In this document: piece after piece, positions 35,602 through 45,048 of the stretch
How the letters are laid out: each line of letters begins with the position of its first letter
How positions within the stretch are numbered: position 1 is the stretch's first letter
NCBI RefSeq assembly: GCF_042651465.1
Contig: NZ_JBHSCZ010000001.1
Coordinates: forward strand, 1,178,001-1,242,000
Direction of reading: 5' to 3'
Length of the DNA stretch: 64,000 bases
Source of the DNA: Ferruginibacter yonginensis
GTDB lineage: Bacteria; Bacteroidota; Bacteroidia; Chitinophagales; Chitinophagaceae
The notes under the pieces: generated by a model
What the model saw: the letters and a program-made list of their open reading frames with translations, nothing else
Database searches by the model: none
What the model was told of the DNA's origin: nothing
Translations under genes and position numbers: made by a program

Positions 35602-36492
35602 ATGAAACATGCATATGTATTTCCTGGCCAAGGTGCACAATTTAGTGGCATGGGAAAAAATTTATATGATACCAATGCCGCAGCAAAAGCATTGTTTGAA
35701 GAAGCGAATGATATTTTAGGTTTTCGTATCAGCGATATTATGTTTACTGGGTCTGATGAAGATTTAAAGCAAACCAATATTACCCAACCTGCGGTGTTTA
35801 TACATGCGGTTGCTGCATTTAAAAATATTGAAAATGCACAACCAGCAATGGTTGCAGGGCACTCACTCGGCGAATTTTCGGCACTTGTAGCTAACCAAAC
35901 CTTATCATTTGCCAATGCTTTACAGTTAGTAGCTATTCGTGCAGCTGCTATGCAAAAAGCTTGTGAAGCTAACCCATCAACTATGGCGGCAGTGCTCAAT
36001 TTAGATGATGAAAAAGTGGAAGCTATTTGTAAACAAGTGGCTGAAAGTACAGGCGAAGTAGTGGTAGCAGCCAATTACAACTGCCCCGGACAATTAGTAA
36101 TTAGTGGCAGCATTGCTGGTATTGATGCTGCATGTATTGCAATGAAAGAAGCTGGTGCCAAAAGAGCATTGGTACTTCCGGTAGGTGGTGCATTTCACAG
36201 TCCGTTAATGATGCCAGCTAAAGAAGAATTAGCAGCAGCCATTCATAACACCACTTTTAACGCTCCTATTTGCCCCGTTTACCAAAATGTGGTAGCTGCT
36301 CCGGTGGTTGACCCTCAGGCAATAAAAGCAAATTTAATAGCACAATTAACAGGCCCTGTACGTTGGACACAATGCGTACAAGCCATGATAGCTGATGGTG
36401 CTAATGAATTTACTGAGTGTGGCCCTGGCAAAGTGTTACAAGGTTTAATCGGAAAAATTAATAAAGAAGTAGTAGCTACTTCGGTAAGCTAG
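35602..36492 (+). CDS. fabD: Malonyl-CoA:ACP transacylase
   Basis: FabD loads malonate onto ACP for fatty-acid elongation. The 296-residue protein begins AYVFPGQGAQFSGMG, has the nucleophile Ser88 in AGHSLGEFSAL and the catalytic His in VGGAFHSPLM. It is monocistronic, ending at a bidirectional terminator shared with mdh. Confidence 0.95.
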   Translation: MKHAYVFPGQGAQFSGMGKNLYDTNAAAKALFEEANDILGFRISDIMFTGSDEDLKQTNITQPAVFIHAVAAFKNIENAQPAMVAGHSLGEFSALVANQTLSFANALQLVAIRAAAMQKACEANPSTMAAVLNLDDEKVEAICKQVAESTGEVVVAANYNCPGQLVISGSIAGIDAACIAMKEAGAKRALVLPVGGAFHSPLMMPAKEELAAAIHNTTFNAPICPVYQNVVAAPVVDPQAIKANLIAQLTGPVRWTQCVQAMIADGANEFTECGPGKVLQGLIGKINKEVVATSVS

Positions 36493-36507
36493 TCCACAGT
36501 AACAAAC

Positions 36508-36542
36508 AAAAAAGGGTCGCCATAAAGCCGACCCTTTTTTTA
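36508..36542. terminator. Bidirectional terminator between fabD and mdh
   Basis: Stem AAAAAAGGGTCG-C / G-CGACCCTTTTTT with a short loop. A runs on one side and T runs on the other serve both convergent genes. Confidence 0.8.
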
Positions 36543-36560
36543 TTTATGAAATGAAATATA

Positions 36561-37496
36561 TTAAATGCTCAACGTACTCAACACGCTGTTCATACTTCTT
36601 ACCGCATCTGCACTTTTTACAAACAATGCTTGCTCTTCTTCATTCAAATTATAATCTATAATTTTTTCCCAACCGTTTTTACCAATAATTACTGGCACGC
36701 CAATACAAATATCGCTTTGGCCATATTCACCTTCTAAGTATACGCAACAAGGCATAATTTTCTTTTCATCACGTACAATAGCTTCTACCAAAGCTGCACC
36801 TGCAGCACCTGGTGCATACCATGCACTAGTACCCAACAAGCCTGTTAAAGTAGCACCGCCTACCATAGTATCAGCAGCTACTTTTTTCAATGTATCAGCA
36901 TCTAAAAAATGCGAAGCTGGTACACCACTGTATGTAGCCAAACGTGTTAATGGAATCATAGTGGTATCGCCATGGCCACCTACCACAACGGCTTGTAAGT
37001 CGTTAGGGCTACATTGCATAGCAGTACTTAAGAAATAACGGAAACGAGCACTATCTAACATACCACCCATACCAATTATACGATGCTTAGGCAAACCGCT
37101 TTCTTTCAAAGCTAAGTAAGTCATGGTATCCATTGGGTTACTTATTACAATAATGATACAGTCTGGCGAATATTGTAAAATGTTTTTAGTAACCGTTTTT
37201 ACAATACCTGCGTTAATACCAATCAATTCCTCACGGGTCATACCTGGTTTACGAGGCACGCCAGATGTAATAACGGCAACCGTACTACCAGCTGTTTTAG
37301 TGTAATCATTGGTACTGCCAATAATGTTGGTATCAAAACCTTCAAGCTGCGCCGTTTGCATTAAATCCATTGCTTTACCTTCGGCAACACCTTCTTTAAT
37401 ATCAACAATCACCAGTTCATCACACAATTGTTTACGGGCAATATTGTCAGCACAAGTTGCACCTACAGCACCAGCGCCTACTACAGTTACTTTCAT
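36561..37496 (-). CDS. mdh: Malate dehydrogenase
   Basis: 311-residue LDH-like malate dehydrogenase of the TCA cycle. The NAD-binding loop is VVGAGAVGATCADN, Asp in LVIVDIKEG selects NAD, the mobile loop GVPRKPGMTREEL carries the malate-specific Arg residues, and the catalytic His is in VVGGHGDTTMIPL. Length and motifs match the Bacteroidetes/Chlorobi-type enzyme. Confidence 0.95.
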   Translation of the reverse strand: MKVTVVGAGAVGATCADNIARKQLCDELVIVDIKEGVAEGKAMDLMQTAQLEGFDTNIIGSTNDYTKTAGSTVAVITSGVPRKPGMTREELIGINAGIVKTVTKNILQYSPDCIIIVISNPMDTMTYLALKESGLPKHRIIGMGGMLDSARFRYFLSTAMQCSPNDLQAVVVGGHGDTTMIPLTRLATYSGVPASHFLDADTLKKVAADTMVGGATLTGLLGTSAWYAPGAAGAALVEAIVRDEKKIMPCCVYLEGEYGQSDICIGVPVIIGKNGWEKIIDYNLNEEEQALFVKSADAVRSMNSVLSTLSI

Positions 37497-37631
37497 TTTG
37501 TATAAGTTTTAATTATTTGATGTTTTTGTGCTGCAAAGGTAATTAAATAAGGTATATCAGCACTGCAATAAACCAATGTTTCACCTTAGAAAATAGGGGC
37601 TTTCAACAGCTGCAAAATGGGAACATTTGCT

Positions 37632-37687
37632 CCGGCTATTCGCTATACCTGCACCGCTTTGGCGGCTGCGGTGCCGCTACTATCCGG
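37632..37687. repeat. Intergenic hairpin repeat, type 1, copy 2
   Basis: Outer CCGG/CCGG, the conserved word GGCTATTCGCT, an inner hairpin GCACCGC / GCGGTGC, and a closing CTATCC. It shares its left border (AACATTTG-T) with the copy at 48396. It lies in the 277-bp gap between mdh and the thioredoxin gene, followed by a terminator. Confidence 0.6.
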
Positions 37688-37719
37688 CAGCCATTGGGCA
37701 TTGTAACATTATTCATCAT

Positions 37720-37757
37720 AAAAAATGCAGTACCTTCTTATATGTACTGCATTTTTT
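37720..37757. terminator. Rho-independent terminator after the thioredoxin-like gene
   Basis: Stem AAAAATGCAGTAC / GTACTGCATTTTT with a short loop. On the minus strand it lies 17 bp beyond the stop codon of the thioredoxin-like gene. Confidence 0.75.
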
Positions 37758-37773
37758 ATGTAACGTTGCTCGT

Positions 37774-38265
37774 TTATAATTGTTTAGCAATATCTTCAAA
37801 CTTTGCATCGCTATTGAAGGCAGCTTTAAATTGCCCTTTTTTATCGTATAAAAAAATAGCTGGGTAACTTTGTACTTCAAAAAAAGTTCCTAAAAAATAA
37901 GGTACATCAACACCAACGGTTATGTTGGGGTATTTCGCCAATTGATAATCTTTATAAAATTTTTGTACATAACTATAGGCAAGGGGTGTACTCATCACAA
38001 TCTGCACTTTTTTAAATGCATCAAAATGTGCCAACATATCTTCAGTTGCATGCAAACAATGATCGCACTCGGGGCTAAATACCATAATAATAGTAGCTTT
38101 CTTTTTTTGTAAAGCCTCTTTTGTAAATGCTGTACTATCAGGTGCTACCATTAATTTGAACGGTGGTATGGTTGTAATGCGTTTATAGGCTGGCTCGGCA
38201 GGTGTTTGTGCTTTCACAATGCTTGCACTACAAATAATTGCAATAAAAAATAAAATACGTGTCAT
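37774..38265 (-). CDS. Exported thioredoxin-like (TlpA/redoxin) protein
   Basis: 163 residues with a signal peptide (MTRILFFIAIICSASIVKAQ) and a thioredoxin fold. The redox pair is Cys67-x-x-Cys70 in VFSPECDHCLHA and a cis-Pro region is in VQSYPAIFLYD. A periplasmic thiol-disulfide role is inferred; the CDHC active site is unusual for TlpA (commonly CxPC). Partner unknown. Confidence 0.82.
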   Translation of the reverse strand: MTRILFFIAIICSASIVKAQTPAEPAYKRITTIPPFKLMVAPDSTAFTKEALQKKKATIIMVFSPECDHCLHATEDMLAHFDAFKKVQIVMSTPLAYSYVQKFYKDYQLAKYPNITVGVDVPYFLGTFFEVQSYPAIFLYDKKGQFKAAFNSDAKFEDIAKQL

Positions 38266-38325
38266 GTTAGCTGTTTTATACTTTGCAAATTAGGTGATTC
38301 GTTTTTTATAGATCGTTAAAAAACA

Positions 38326-38871
38326 TCAAGCCTCTTTACTTCCTTTTTCACCTACAAACCATTGATCTTTATTTTTAAATAGCACATTAAAAGTGGTAAG
38401 CGAACCATAGCAACGGGTAATGTATTGTTGTAGGTTCACCTTATCTTCATCTGTTAATTTTTTATGGCTGTTAACGTTTTGTTCCAAAACCCTTAATCGA
38501 TCTCTCAACATCACTATTTTATGAAAAAAATCTTCAATAGGCACTTCCTTAGGTTTAAGTGTTTTATCTGCAGTTTGTAGTAATAATGTGCCTCCTATCC
38601 ACTTATCGCCCAATGGCACTATTTCACCAACACCATTCCACATTTGTAAAATTTGAAGCAGCGATTGTTCAACAGCAGCAGTAGTTTCAATAGCTGTGGT
38701 TACATTTTCAGGTATAATTTCATCGAGTTGATCATCATTTTTATCTATTTCTTTCACTCCCACATGAATAAATGAAATAAGGTAAGTGGCATATTTTACG
38801 CCTACAATTACACCCGGGCCGTGCAATGTATGCTGTAACCGAGTACCAATGCCTAATGTTAGCTGTTCCAT
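38326..38871 (-). CDS. Conserved hypothetical protein, soluble
   Basis: 181-residue protein that I cannot assign. The N-terminal 50 residues (GTRLQHTLHGPGVIVGVKY) look like a small SH3-like beta domain of the type seen at the start of CarD/TRCF-like proteins. The remainder is helical with IEDFFHKIVMLRDRLRVLEQNV and CYGSLTTFNVLFKNKDQWF. No signal peptide or membrane helix. It is divergent from efp. Confidence 0.7.
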   Translation of the reverse strand: MEQLTLGIGTRLQHTLHGPGVIVGVKYATYLISFIHVGVKEIDKNDDQLDEIIPENVTTAIETTAAVEQSLLQILQMWNGVGEIVPLGDKWIGGTLLLQTADKTLKPKEVPIEDFFHKIVMLRDRLRVLEQNVNSHKKLTDEDKVNLQQYITRCYGSLTTFNVLFKNKDQWFVGEKGSKEA

Positions 38872-39044
38872 TAAAATACTTTTGTACGAAATTAATTGTT
38901 TGCAAATTGTTTTTTAAAAAGAAAGTATACAAATCAATTACATTTTATAGGAGCTATTAAAAGTAAGATGTTACAACAATTCGCAAAATAATATCTAAAA
39001 AATACAAAATACAGCAGGTATCAACTTTTGAAAATATTTTACGC

Positions 39045-39052
39045 TACTTTTG
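39045..39052 (+). promoter_or_regulatory. Bacteroidetes-type -7 promoter element of efp
   Basis: TACTTTTG matches TAnnTTTG, 22 bp before the efp ATG; a TTTTG occurs further upstream, but at shorter spacing than usual. Confidence 0.5.
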
Positions 39053-39074
39053 CAGCCAATTAAATTACATTAAA

Positions 39075-39641
39075 ATGGCAACTACAGCAGACATGCGCTC
39101 TGGCCTCATCATTAAAGTTGATGGCAGCTTATACACTGTTATTGAATTTGGTCAAAACAAAACTGCTCGTGCAGCAGCAAAAGTGTGGGCAAAATTAAAA
39201 GGTGTTGATAACACCCGTACAATTGAACAAACATGGAACTCAGGTGAAACCATTTACCCTGTTCGTGTTGAAAAAAAGGCATATCAATATCTTTATAAAG
39301 ATGATACCGGTTATAGTTTTATGGATCAAGAAACTTTTGAACAAATAACTGTAGCTGAAAGTATGGTAGATGCACCACAATTTTTGAAAGATGGTCAAGA
39401 GGTTATGGTATCTATTAACGGCGAAACTGAATTACCAATGGCAGTTGAGTTACCTGATAAAGTTGTTTTATTAGTTACTTACAGCGAACCAGGCATGAAA
39501 GGTGATACTGCAACCAAAACTTTAAAACCAGCTACGGTTGAAACGGGTGCTACCGTAAACGTACCTTTGTTTGTTAACGAAGGAGAGTTAATTAAAATTA
39601 ATGCTAAAACTGGCGAATATGTTGAAAGAGTAAAATCTTAA
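39075..39641 (+). CDS. efp: Elongation factor P
   Basis: 188-residue EF-P that relieves ribosome stalling at polyproline. Three domains: the KOW-like N-terminal domain (residues 1-65), the OB domain II and the C-terminal OB domain ending ETGATVNVPLFVNEGELIKI. The functional loop reads FGQNKTARAAAKVWAKLKG. By hand alignment an Arg (residue 32), not the usual Lys, lies at the loop tip. It heads an apparent efp-accB-accC cluster, though accB has its own 261-bp upstream gap. Confidence 0.93.
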   Translation: MATTADMRSGLIIKVDGSLYTVIEFGQNKTARAAAKVWAKLKGVDNTRTIEQTWNSGETIYPVRVEKKAYQYLYKDDTGYSFMDQETFEQITVAESMVDAPQFLKDGQEVMVSINGETELPMAVELPDKVVLLVTYSEPGMKGDTATKTLKPATVETGATVNVPLFVNEGELIKINAKTGEYVERVKS

Positions 39642-39902
39642 TACATTATATACACATTTAAAAAATGGATAATTATGAAAATAGTTATCCATTTTTTTTA
39701 AACAATTTTACGGCAATAGCAAAAATAAAAAAACCTATATTTTGTTCATTTTTAAGCCAAAAATGTACATTTTTGAACGTTTTAATAGCAAAAAAGCAGC
39801 ATTTATTGAATTTTATGAAAATAAAAATTTGTTGATTTGTGCAATCATTTGCTATCTTAGCCGCCCATTTCAATATTGAAATTAACCAGATAATGAACTA
39901 AT

Positions 39903-40391
39903 ATGGACATTAAACAAATTCAAGAGCTTGTTAAACTAATTAACAAAACTTCTATCGGCGAAATTACCATTGAAGAGGATGGCACAAAAATCACCATCAA
40001 ACAAAAAAAAGACCCTTCTCAAAAAATATACACACAAGCTGCACCAGCTAATTACAGTGCACCAGCTGCTGCACCAGCAGTACCTACACCAACAGCAGCA
40101 GCACCTGCAGCGGCACAAGCGGCACCAGCAGCAGCGCCAAAAGCAGATAACCTTATTACCATAAAAAGCCCAATGATTGGTACTTTTTACCGCCAAGCTG
40201 GCCCAGAAAAACCATTATTTGTAAACGTGGGTGATGAGGTTGCTCCAGGTAAAGTAGTTTGCATTATTGAAGCAATGAAGTTGTTCAATGAAATTGAAAG
40301 TGAAGTAAAAGGTACTATCGTAAAAGTATTAGTAGATGATGCTAGTCCTGTAGAGTACGACCAACCGTTGTTTTTGGTGGAACCAGCTTAA
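39903..40391 (+). CDS. accB: Acetyl-CoA carboxylase biotin carboxyl carrier protein
   Basis: 162-residue BCCP. The N-terminal segment MDIKQIQELVKLINKTSIG is family-typical, an Ala/Pro-rich linker spans about residues 47-80, and the biotinyl domain carries the modified Lys in IIEAMKLFNEIE. The linker is encoded by GCA/CCA repeats, so shadow frames in it look low-complexity. It is followed by accC. Confidence 0.95.
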   Translation: MDIKQIQELVKLINKTSIGEITIEEDGTKITIKQKKDPSQKIYTQAAPANYSAPAAAPAVPTPTAAAPAAAQAAPAAAPKADNLITIKSPMIGTFYRQAGPEKPLFVNVGDEVAPGKVVCIIEAMKLFNEIESEVKGTIVKVLVDDASPVEYDQPLFLVEPA

Positions 40392-40490
40392 TGTGCCGCC
40401 ATTTGTTTGCTAACGTTACAACATCTTACATAGATATATACCCGTTGGTACAAATGAGCCATTTTCAAATTTTCAAATCAAAAAAACAAA

Positions 40491-41828
40491 ATGTTTAAAA
40501 AAATATTAATTGCCAATCGTGGTGAAATTGCCCTTAGGGTAATACGCACTTGTAGAGAAATGGGCATTAAAACCGTTGCTGTTTACTCTACTGCTGATAA
40601 AGATAGCCTACACGTAAAGTTTGCTGATGAAGCCGTATGTATTGGTAAACCAGCTAGTGCAGATAGTTACCTCAACGTAGCACATATTATGGCTGCGGCT
40701 GAAATTACCAATGCTGATGCAATTCACCCCGGCTATGGCTTTTTAGCAGAAAACAGCAAGTTTGCTAAAATTTGTGGCGACCATGGTATCAAGTTTATTG
40801 GTCCAACGCCAGAAATGATCAACTTAATGGGCGATAAGGTTACCGCTAAAGAAACCATGATTAAAGCAGGCGTACCTGTTGTACCCGGTGTAGAAGGTTT
40901 GTTGAAAGATGCTGCACATGCTAAATGGGCTGCCAATGAAATAGGCTACCCAGTTATTTTAAAAGCAACAGCAGGTGGTGGTGGTAAAGGTATGAGGGTG
41001 GTTTGGAACGAAAGTGAAATTGAAAAAAACTTCGATAATGCCAAAACTGAAGCTGCAGCCTCATTTAAAAATGATGGTATTTATATGGAAAAGTTTGTGG
41101 AAGAGCCACGCCATATTGAAATACAAGTTGCAGGCGACCAATACGGTAATGTTTGCCATTTAAGCGAACGTGATTGCTCAATTCAACGCCGTCACCAAAA
41201 ATTAGTTGAAGAGTCACCTTCACCTTTTATGACAGATGAATTAAGAGAACGTATGGGTGATGCTGCTATAAAAGCGGCAAAAGCAATTAATTACGAAAGC
41301 GTTGGTACCATTGAGTTTTTGGTTGATAAACACCGCAATTTTTACTTCATGGAAATGAACACACGTATTCAAGTAGAACACTGTGTTACAGAAGAAGTAA
41401 TTAACTACGATTTAATTAAAGAACAAATTAAAATAGCTGCAGGCGAAAAAGTAAGTGGTAAAAATTATTACCCTCAAATGCATGCCATTGAGTGCCGTAT
41501 AAATGCAGAAGATCCATACAATGATTTTCGTCCGTCGCCAGGTAAAATAACCGTGTTACACCAACCAGGTGGCCATGGCGTAAGGGTTGATAGCCATGTA
41601 TATGCTGGTTATGTGATACCTCCTTACTACGATAGTATGATTGCGAAATTAATTACCGTAGCACAAACCCGTGAAGAAGCTTGCGATACCATGTACAGAG
41701 CTTTAAGCGAATATGTAATTGAAGGTGTTAAAACTACCATACCATTTCATTTACAATTAATGCAAAATGAAGATTTTAGGAGTGGCAACTTCACCACTAA
41801 ATTTTTGGAATCATTTAAAATGAAATAA
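40491..41828 (+). CDS. accC: Acetyl-CoA carboxylase biotin carboxylase subunit
   Basis: 445-residue ATP-grasp enzyme that carboxylates biotin on AccB with bicarbonate and ATP. The glycine-rich ATP loop is KATAGGGGKGMRVV, with HIEIQVAGDQYGN and EMNTRIQVEHCVTEE carrying catalytic and metal residues. The N-terminal MFKKILIANRGEIALRVIR is canonical. The first committed step of fatty-acid synthesis is thus encoded here with accB; the carboxyltransferase subunits are elsewhere. Confidence 0.96.
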   Translation: MFKKILIANRGEIALRVIRTCREMGIKTVAVYSTADKDSLHVKFADEAVCIGKPASADSYLNVAHIMAAAEITNADAIHPGYGFLAENSKFAKICGDHGIKFIGPTPEMINLMGDKVTAKETMIKAGVPVVPGVEGLLKDAAHAKWAANEIGYPVILKATAGGGGKGMRVVWNESEIEKNFDNAKTEAAASFKNDGIYMEKFVEEPRHIEIQVAGDQYGNVCHLSERDCSIQRRHQKLVEESPSPFMTDELRERMGDAAIKAAKAINYESVGTIEFLVDKHRNFYFMEMNTRIQVEHCVTEEVINYDLIKEQIKIAAGEKVSGKNYYPQMHAIECRINAEDPYNDFRPSPGKITVLHQPGGHGVRVDSHVYAGYVIPPYYDSMIAKLITVAQTREEACDTMYRALSEYVIEGVKTTIPFHLQLMQNEDFRSGNFTTKFLESFKMK

Positions 41829-41846
41829 TGCCAAAAGCATGTATAA

Positions 41847-42692
41847 ATGTTTTCAAATAAAGATATTGAGCAATATTACGATGTAAGTGCTACACATTAC
41901 AACAAAGTGTGGAACTTAAAAAAAAGTCGCTCATTACACTACGGCTATTGGGATGCTACTACCAAGCATTTTCATGATGCCATGATGAACATCAACAAAA
42001 TATTATCTACTAAAGCCAGCATTACTAATACACACCATGTGTTAGATGCTGGCTGCGGTATTGGAGGCTCCGCACTTTGGCTTGCAAAAAATATAGGTTG
42101 TAAGGTTACAGGCATTAGCCTCAGTGCTAAACAAGTGGCTACCGCTAATCAATTAGCTTTATACGAACAAGTACAACATATAGCTCATTTTGAGCAACAA
42201 GATTTTACCAATACTACATTTGCTGATGCTAGTTTTGATATTATTTGGGCCATAGAAAGTGTTTGCCATGCCCCACAAAAAGCCGCCTTTATTTCAGAAG
42301 CGTACCGTTTACTAAAACCTGGTGGCAAACTCATTATTGCTGATTTTTTTAAGAAAGACCAACTTACATTAAAAGATGCACAACTTATAAAAAGATGGGC
42401 CGAGGGTTGGGCAATTGATGATTTTGATACCAAAGAAAACTTTCATGAAACCCTAATACAGAAAGGCTTTCATAATATTGATGTAGCAGATGCCACTACC
42501 AATATAAAGCCTTCAGCTAAAAGATTGTATTGGGCTTATTTCCCCGGTGTTATAGGTGGCTGGTTATACCGTATTACACATAAAAAAGTAACAACTTTTG
42601 GTAAAAAAAATATTGATACTGCATACTTGCAATACACTAGTTTACAAAAGCACTTATGGACCTATCAAATTTTTTGTGGTACAAAACAATAA
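41847..42692 (+). CDS. SAM-dependent methyltransferase, gamma-tocopherol/cyclopropane-like
   Basis: 281-residue class I methyltransferase with motif I VLDAGCGIGGSALWLA, the post-I Gly-rich stretch VTGISLSAKQV and a post-II WAIESVCHA. The SLHYGYWD N-terminus and C-terminal membrane-like segment resemble the sterol/tocopherol methyltransferase group. It starts 18 bp after accC. The acceptor substrate is unknown. Confidence 0.8.
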   Translation: MFSNKDIEQYYDVSATHYNKVWNLKKSRSLHYGYWDATTKHFHDAMMNINKILSTKASITNTHHVLDAGCGIGGSALWLAKNIGCKVTGISLSAKQVATANQLALYEQVQHIAHFEQQDFTNTTFADASFDIIWAIESVCHAPQKAAFISEAYRLLKPGGKLIIADFFKKDQLTLKDAQLIKRWAEGWAIDDFDTKENFHETLIQKGFHNIDVADATTNIKPSAKRLYWAYFPGVIGGWLYRITHKKVTTFGKKNIDTAYLQYTSLQKHLWTYQIFCGTKQ

Positions 42693-42821
42693 CCAATAGT
42701 TTATCAATACAATTTTTCCTTTTATAGCTATTCAATTGCAGTAAAAAATAAATATTTCCATTTTACAGCACGTAAATTTGTACCCCAACACCATACGTTT
42801 TTAAAAACTAATAATACGCTC

Positions 42822-44885
42822 TTGGATACAGCCATTTTATTAAAAGCATTTGAACAAATGTGCCAAGCAAAAGCTATGGCAGCAACATACGAAGCTAACA
42901 GAACCATCTGCAAATATGTACACAGTACTAGCCGAGGGCATGAAGCTATTCAATTAGCCACGGCATACCAACTGCTCCCCTGCGATTATGTGAGTCCGTA
43001 TTACAGAGATGAAAGCATAATGCTAGGTTTAGGTTTTGAGCCATACACCTTAATGCTACAACTATTAGCTAAAGGAGCTGATGTTTTTACAGGCGGTCGT
43101 TCTTACTACAACCACCCCAATTATAGAGGTGCTGATAAACCTACCATCATTCATCAAAGTAGTGCCACTGGTATGCAAGCCATACCTACCACAGGTGTAG
43201 CACAAGGTTTAAAATATTTATCACAAATTAATACAGCACTTTACAAAAAAGGGAACAATAATGAAACACCTATTGTAATTTGTTCATTAGGTGATGCCTC
43301 AGTTACAGAGGGTGAAGTGAGTGAAGCTTTTCAATTTGCCGCTTTACACCAACTCCCAATAATTTTTTTGGTACAAGACAATGATTGGGGTATCAGTGTA
43401 ACATCATCAGAAGCCAGAACCTGCAATGCCTATGAATTTGTGGCTGGTTTTAAAGGCATCAAACGCATTAGTATTAACGGCTACGATTTTGAAGAAAGCT
43501 ATAACACCATGCAACAAGTAGTGCATGATGTAAGGCAACATGTTACACCTTATTTGGTACATGCAACTGTTCCATTATTAGGGCACCATACAAGCGGTGT
43601 TCGTAAAGATTTTTATAGAACTGATGAAGATCTGGCTAAACACAGCATTACCGATCCTTATATTCATCTTAAAAATAAATTAATACAACAGGGCATTGCT
43701 GAAGCTGTATTAAATGAAATTGAAAACAACGCAACTACATTTATTCAACAACAATTTGATAAAGCAGTTGCTGCTGCAGAGCCTAACCCAAGTAGTGTAA
43801 GCGATCATGTATTTGTTGCAACACCTATTACTGCAGAAAAAGGTGAACGTTCACCTGCAAACAAAGAAAAAGTATTAATGGTAGATGCTGCTTTGTTTGC
43901 TATTAGAGAAATTATGGAAGACTACCAAGAAGCTATTTTGTACGGGCAAGATGTGGGTAGACGTTTAGGAGGTGTATTTAGAGAAGCCGCTACCCTAGCC
44001 GAACAATTTGGCGACCACCGAGTTTTTAATACTGCCATACAAGAAGCCTACATTATTGGCTCTACCGTTGGCATGAGTGCTGTGGGTGCTAAACCAATTG
44101 TAGAAGTACAATTTGCTGATTATATTTACCCAGGCTTTAACCAGTTGGTAACCGAAATTTCAAAAAGTAGTTATTTAAGTTGTGGAAAATTTCCGATACA
44201 AACCCTCATACGTGTACCCATTGGTGCATATGGCGGTGGTGGCCCTTACCATAGTGGTAGTGTTGAAAGTACTTTACTTACCATTAAAGGTATTAAAGTA
44301 GTTTACCCTAGTAATGCTGCTGATATGAAAGGGCTTATGAAAGCTGCTTTTTTAGACCCCAACCCAGTAGTTATGTTAGAGCATAAAGGTTTATACTGGA
44401 GCAAAGTACCCGGTACTGAAGATGCTAAAAACATAGAACCATCAAGAGACTATGTAATACCATTAGGCAAAGCAGCAACTGTATTAGCTGCTGACGCAAC
44501 CAAAATAAATAATGGTGAAACATGTTGCATCATTACTTACGGTATGGGTGTGTATTGGGCTAAAGCAGCTGCCACCAATTTTGCAGGACAAATAGAAATC
44601 ATTGACCTCAGAACATTGTATCCGCTTGATGAAGCTACTATTTATGCTGCGGTACAACAACATGGTAAATGTTTAATTTTGACAGAAGAACAACAAAATA
44701 ATTCGTTTGCCGAAGCTTTAGCTGGCAGGGTTTCAAAAGCTTGTTTTAAATATTTAGATGCTGCCGTAGAAGTTATGGGCGCCCTTAATTTACCGGCTGT
44801 ACCTATGAACGTAGCTTTAGAAAAAGAGATGTTACCCAACCCTGAAAAACTAACGGCAAGGTTACATCAATTGCTGTTGCAATAA
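42822..44885 (+). CDS. Fused E1 alpha/beta thiamine-diphosphate 2-oxoacid dehydrogenase
   Basis: 687-residue fusion of both E1 subunits of a branched-chain-type 2-oxoacid dehydrogenase. The N-terminal half has the ThDP motif SLGDASVTEGEVSE with QDNDWGISV; the C-terminal half has ILYGQDVGRRLGGVFREA, PIVEVQFADYIYPGFNQLV, and the transketolase C-domain IIDLRTLYPLDEATI. Residues 318-345 form the join. No ATG is near the 5' end; a TTG at 42822 is the most likely start, although the frame is open back to 42693. The E2 and E3 genes are not adjacent. Confidence 0.87.
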   Translation: MDTAILLKAFEQMCQAKAMAATYEANRTICKYVHSTSRGHEAIQLATAYQLLPCDYVSPYYRDESIMLGLGFEPYTLMLQLLAKGADVFTGGRSYYNHPNYRGADKPTIIHQSSATGMQAIPTTGVAQGLKYLSQINTALYKKGNNNETPIVICSLGDASVTEGEVSEAFQFAALHQLPIIFLVQDNDWGISVTSSEARTCNAYEFVAGFKGIKRISINGYDFEESYNTMQQVVHDVRQHVTPYLVHATVPLLGHHTSGVRKDFYRTDEDLAKHSITDPYIHLKNKLIQQGIAEAVLNEIENNATTFIQQQFDKAVAAAEPNPSSVSDHVFVATPITAEKGERSPANKEKVLMVDAALFAIREIMEDYQEAILYGQDVGRRLGGVFREAATLAEQFGDHRVFNTAIQEAYIIGSTVGMSAVGAKPIVEVQFADYIYPGFNQLVTEISKSSYLSCGKFPIQTLIRVPIGAYGGGGPYHSGSVESTLLTIKGIKVVYPSNAADMKGLMKAAFLDPNPVVMLEHKGLYWSKVPGTEDAKNIEPSRDYVIPLGKAATVLAADATKINNGETCCIITYGMGVYWAKAAATNFAGQIEIIDLRTLYPLDEATIYAAVQQHGKCLILTEEQQNNSFAEALAGRVSKACFKYLDAAVEVMGALNLPAVPMNVALEKEMLPNPEKLTARLHQLLLQ

Positions 44886-45048
44886 TTAAAAATTACTTGG
44901 CAAAGTTGCATAACCATTGCGAACGCTAAAAAATTGTTGTAATGTTATTAGTAACTTTTTCATGGTGGTTATTTTAAAATGTGATTGAATGATATATGGA
45001 CCAACTGATATTAAAATAATTTAAACACACACTAATAAAAATTTGTTA

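Noticed and set aside
36508..36542. The fabD/mdh hairpin as a regulatory repeat
   Set aside because: It is a simple stem with A/T runs between convergent genes, fully explained as a bidirectional terminator.
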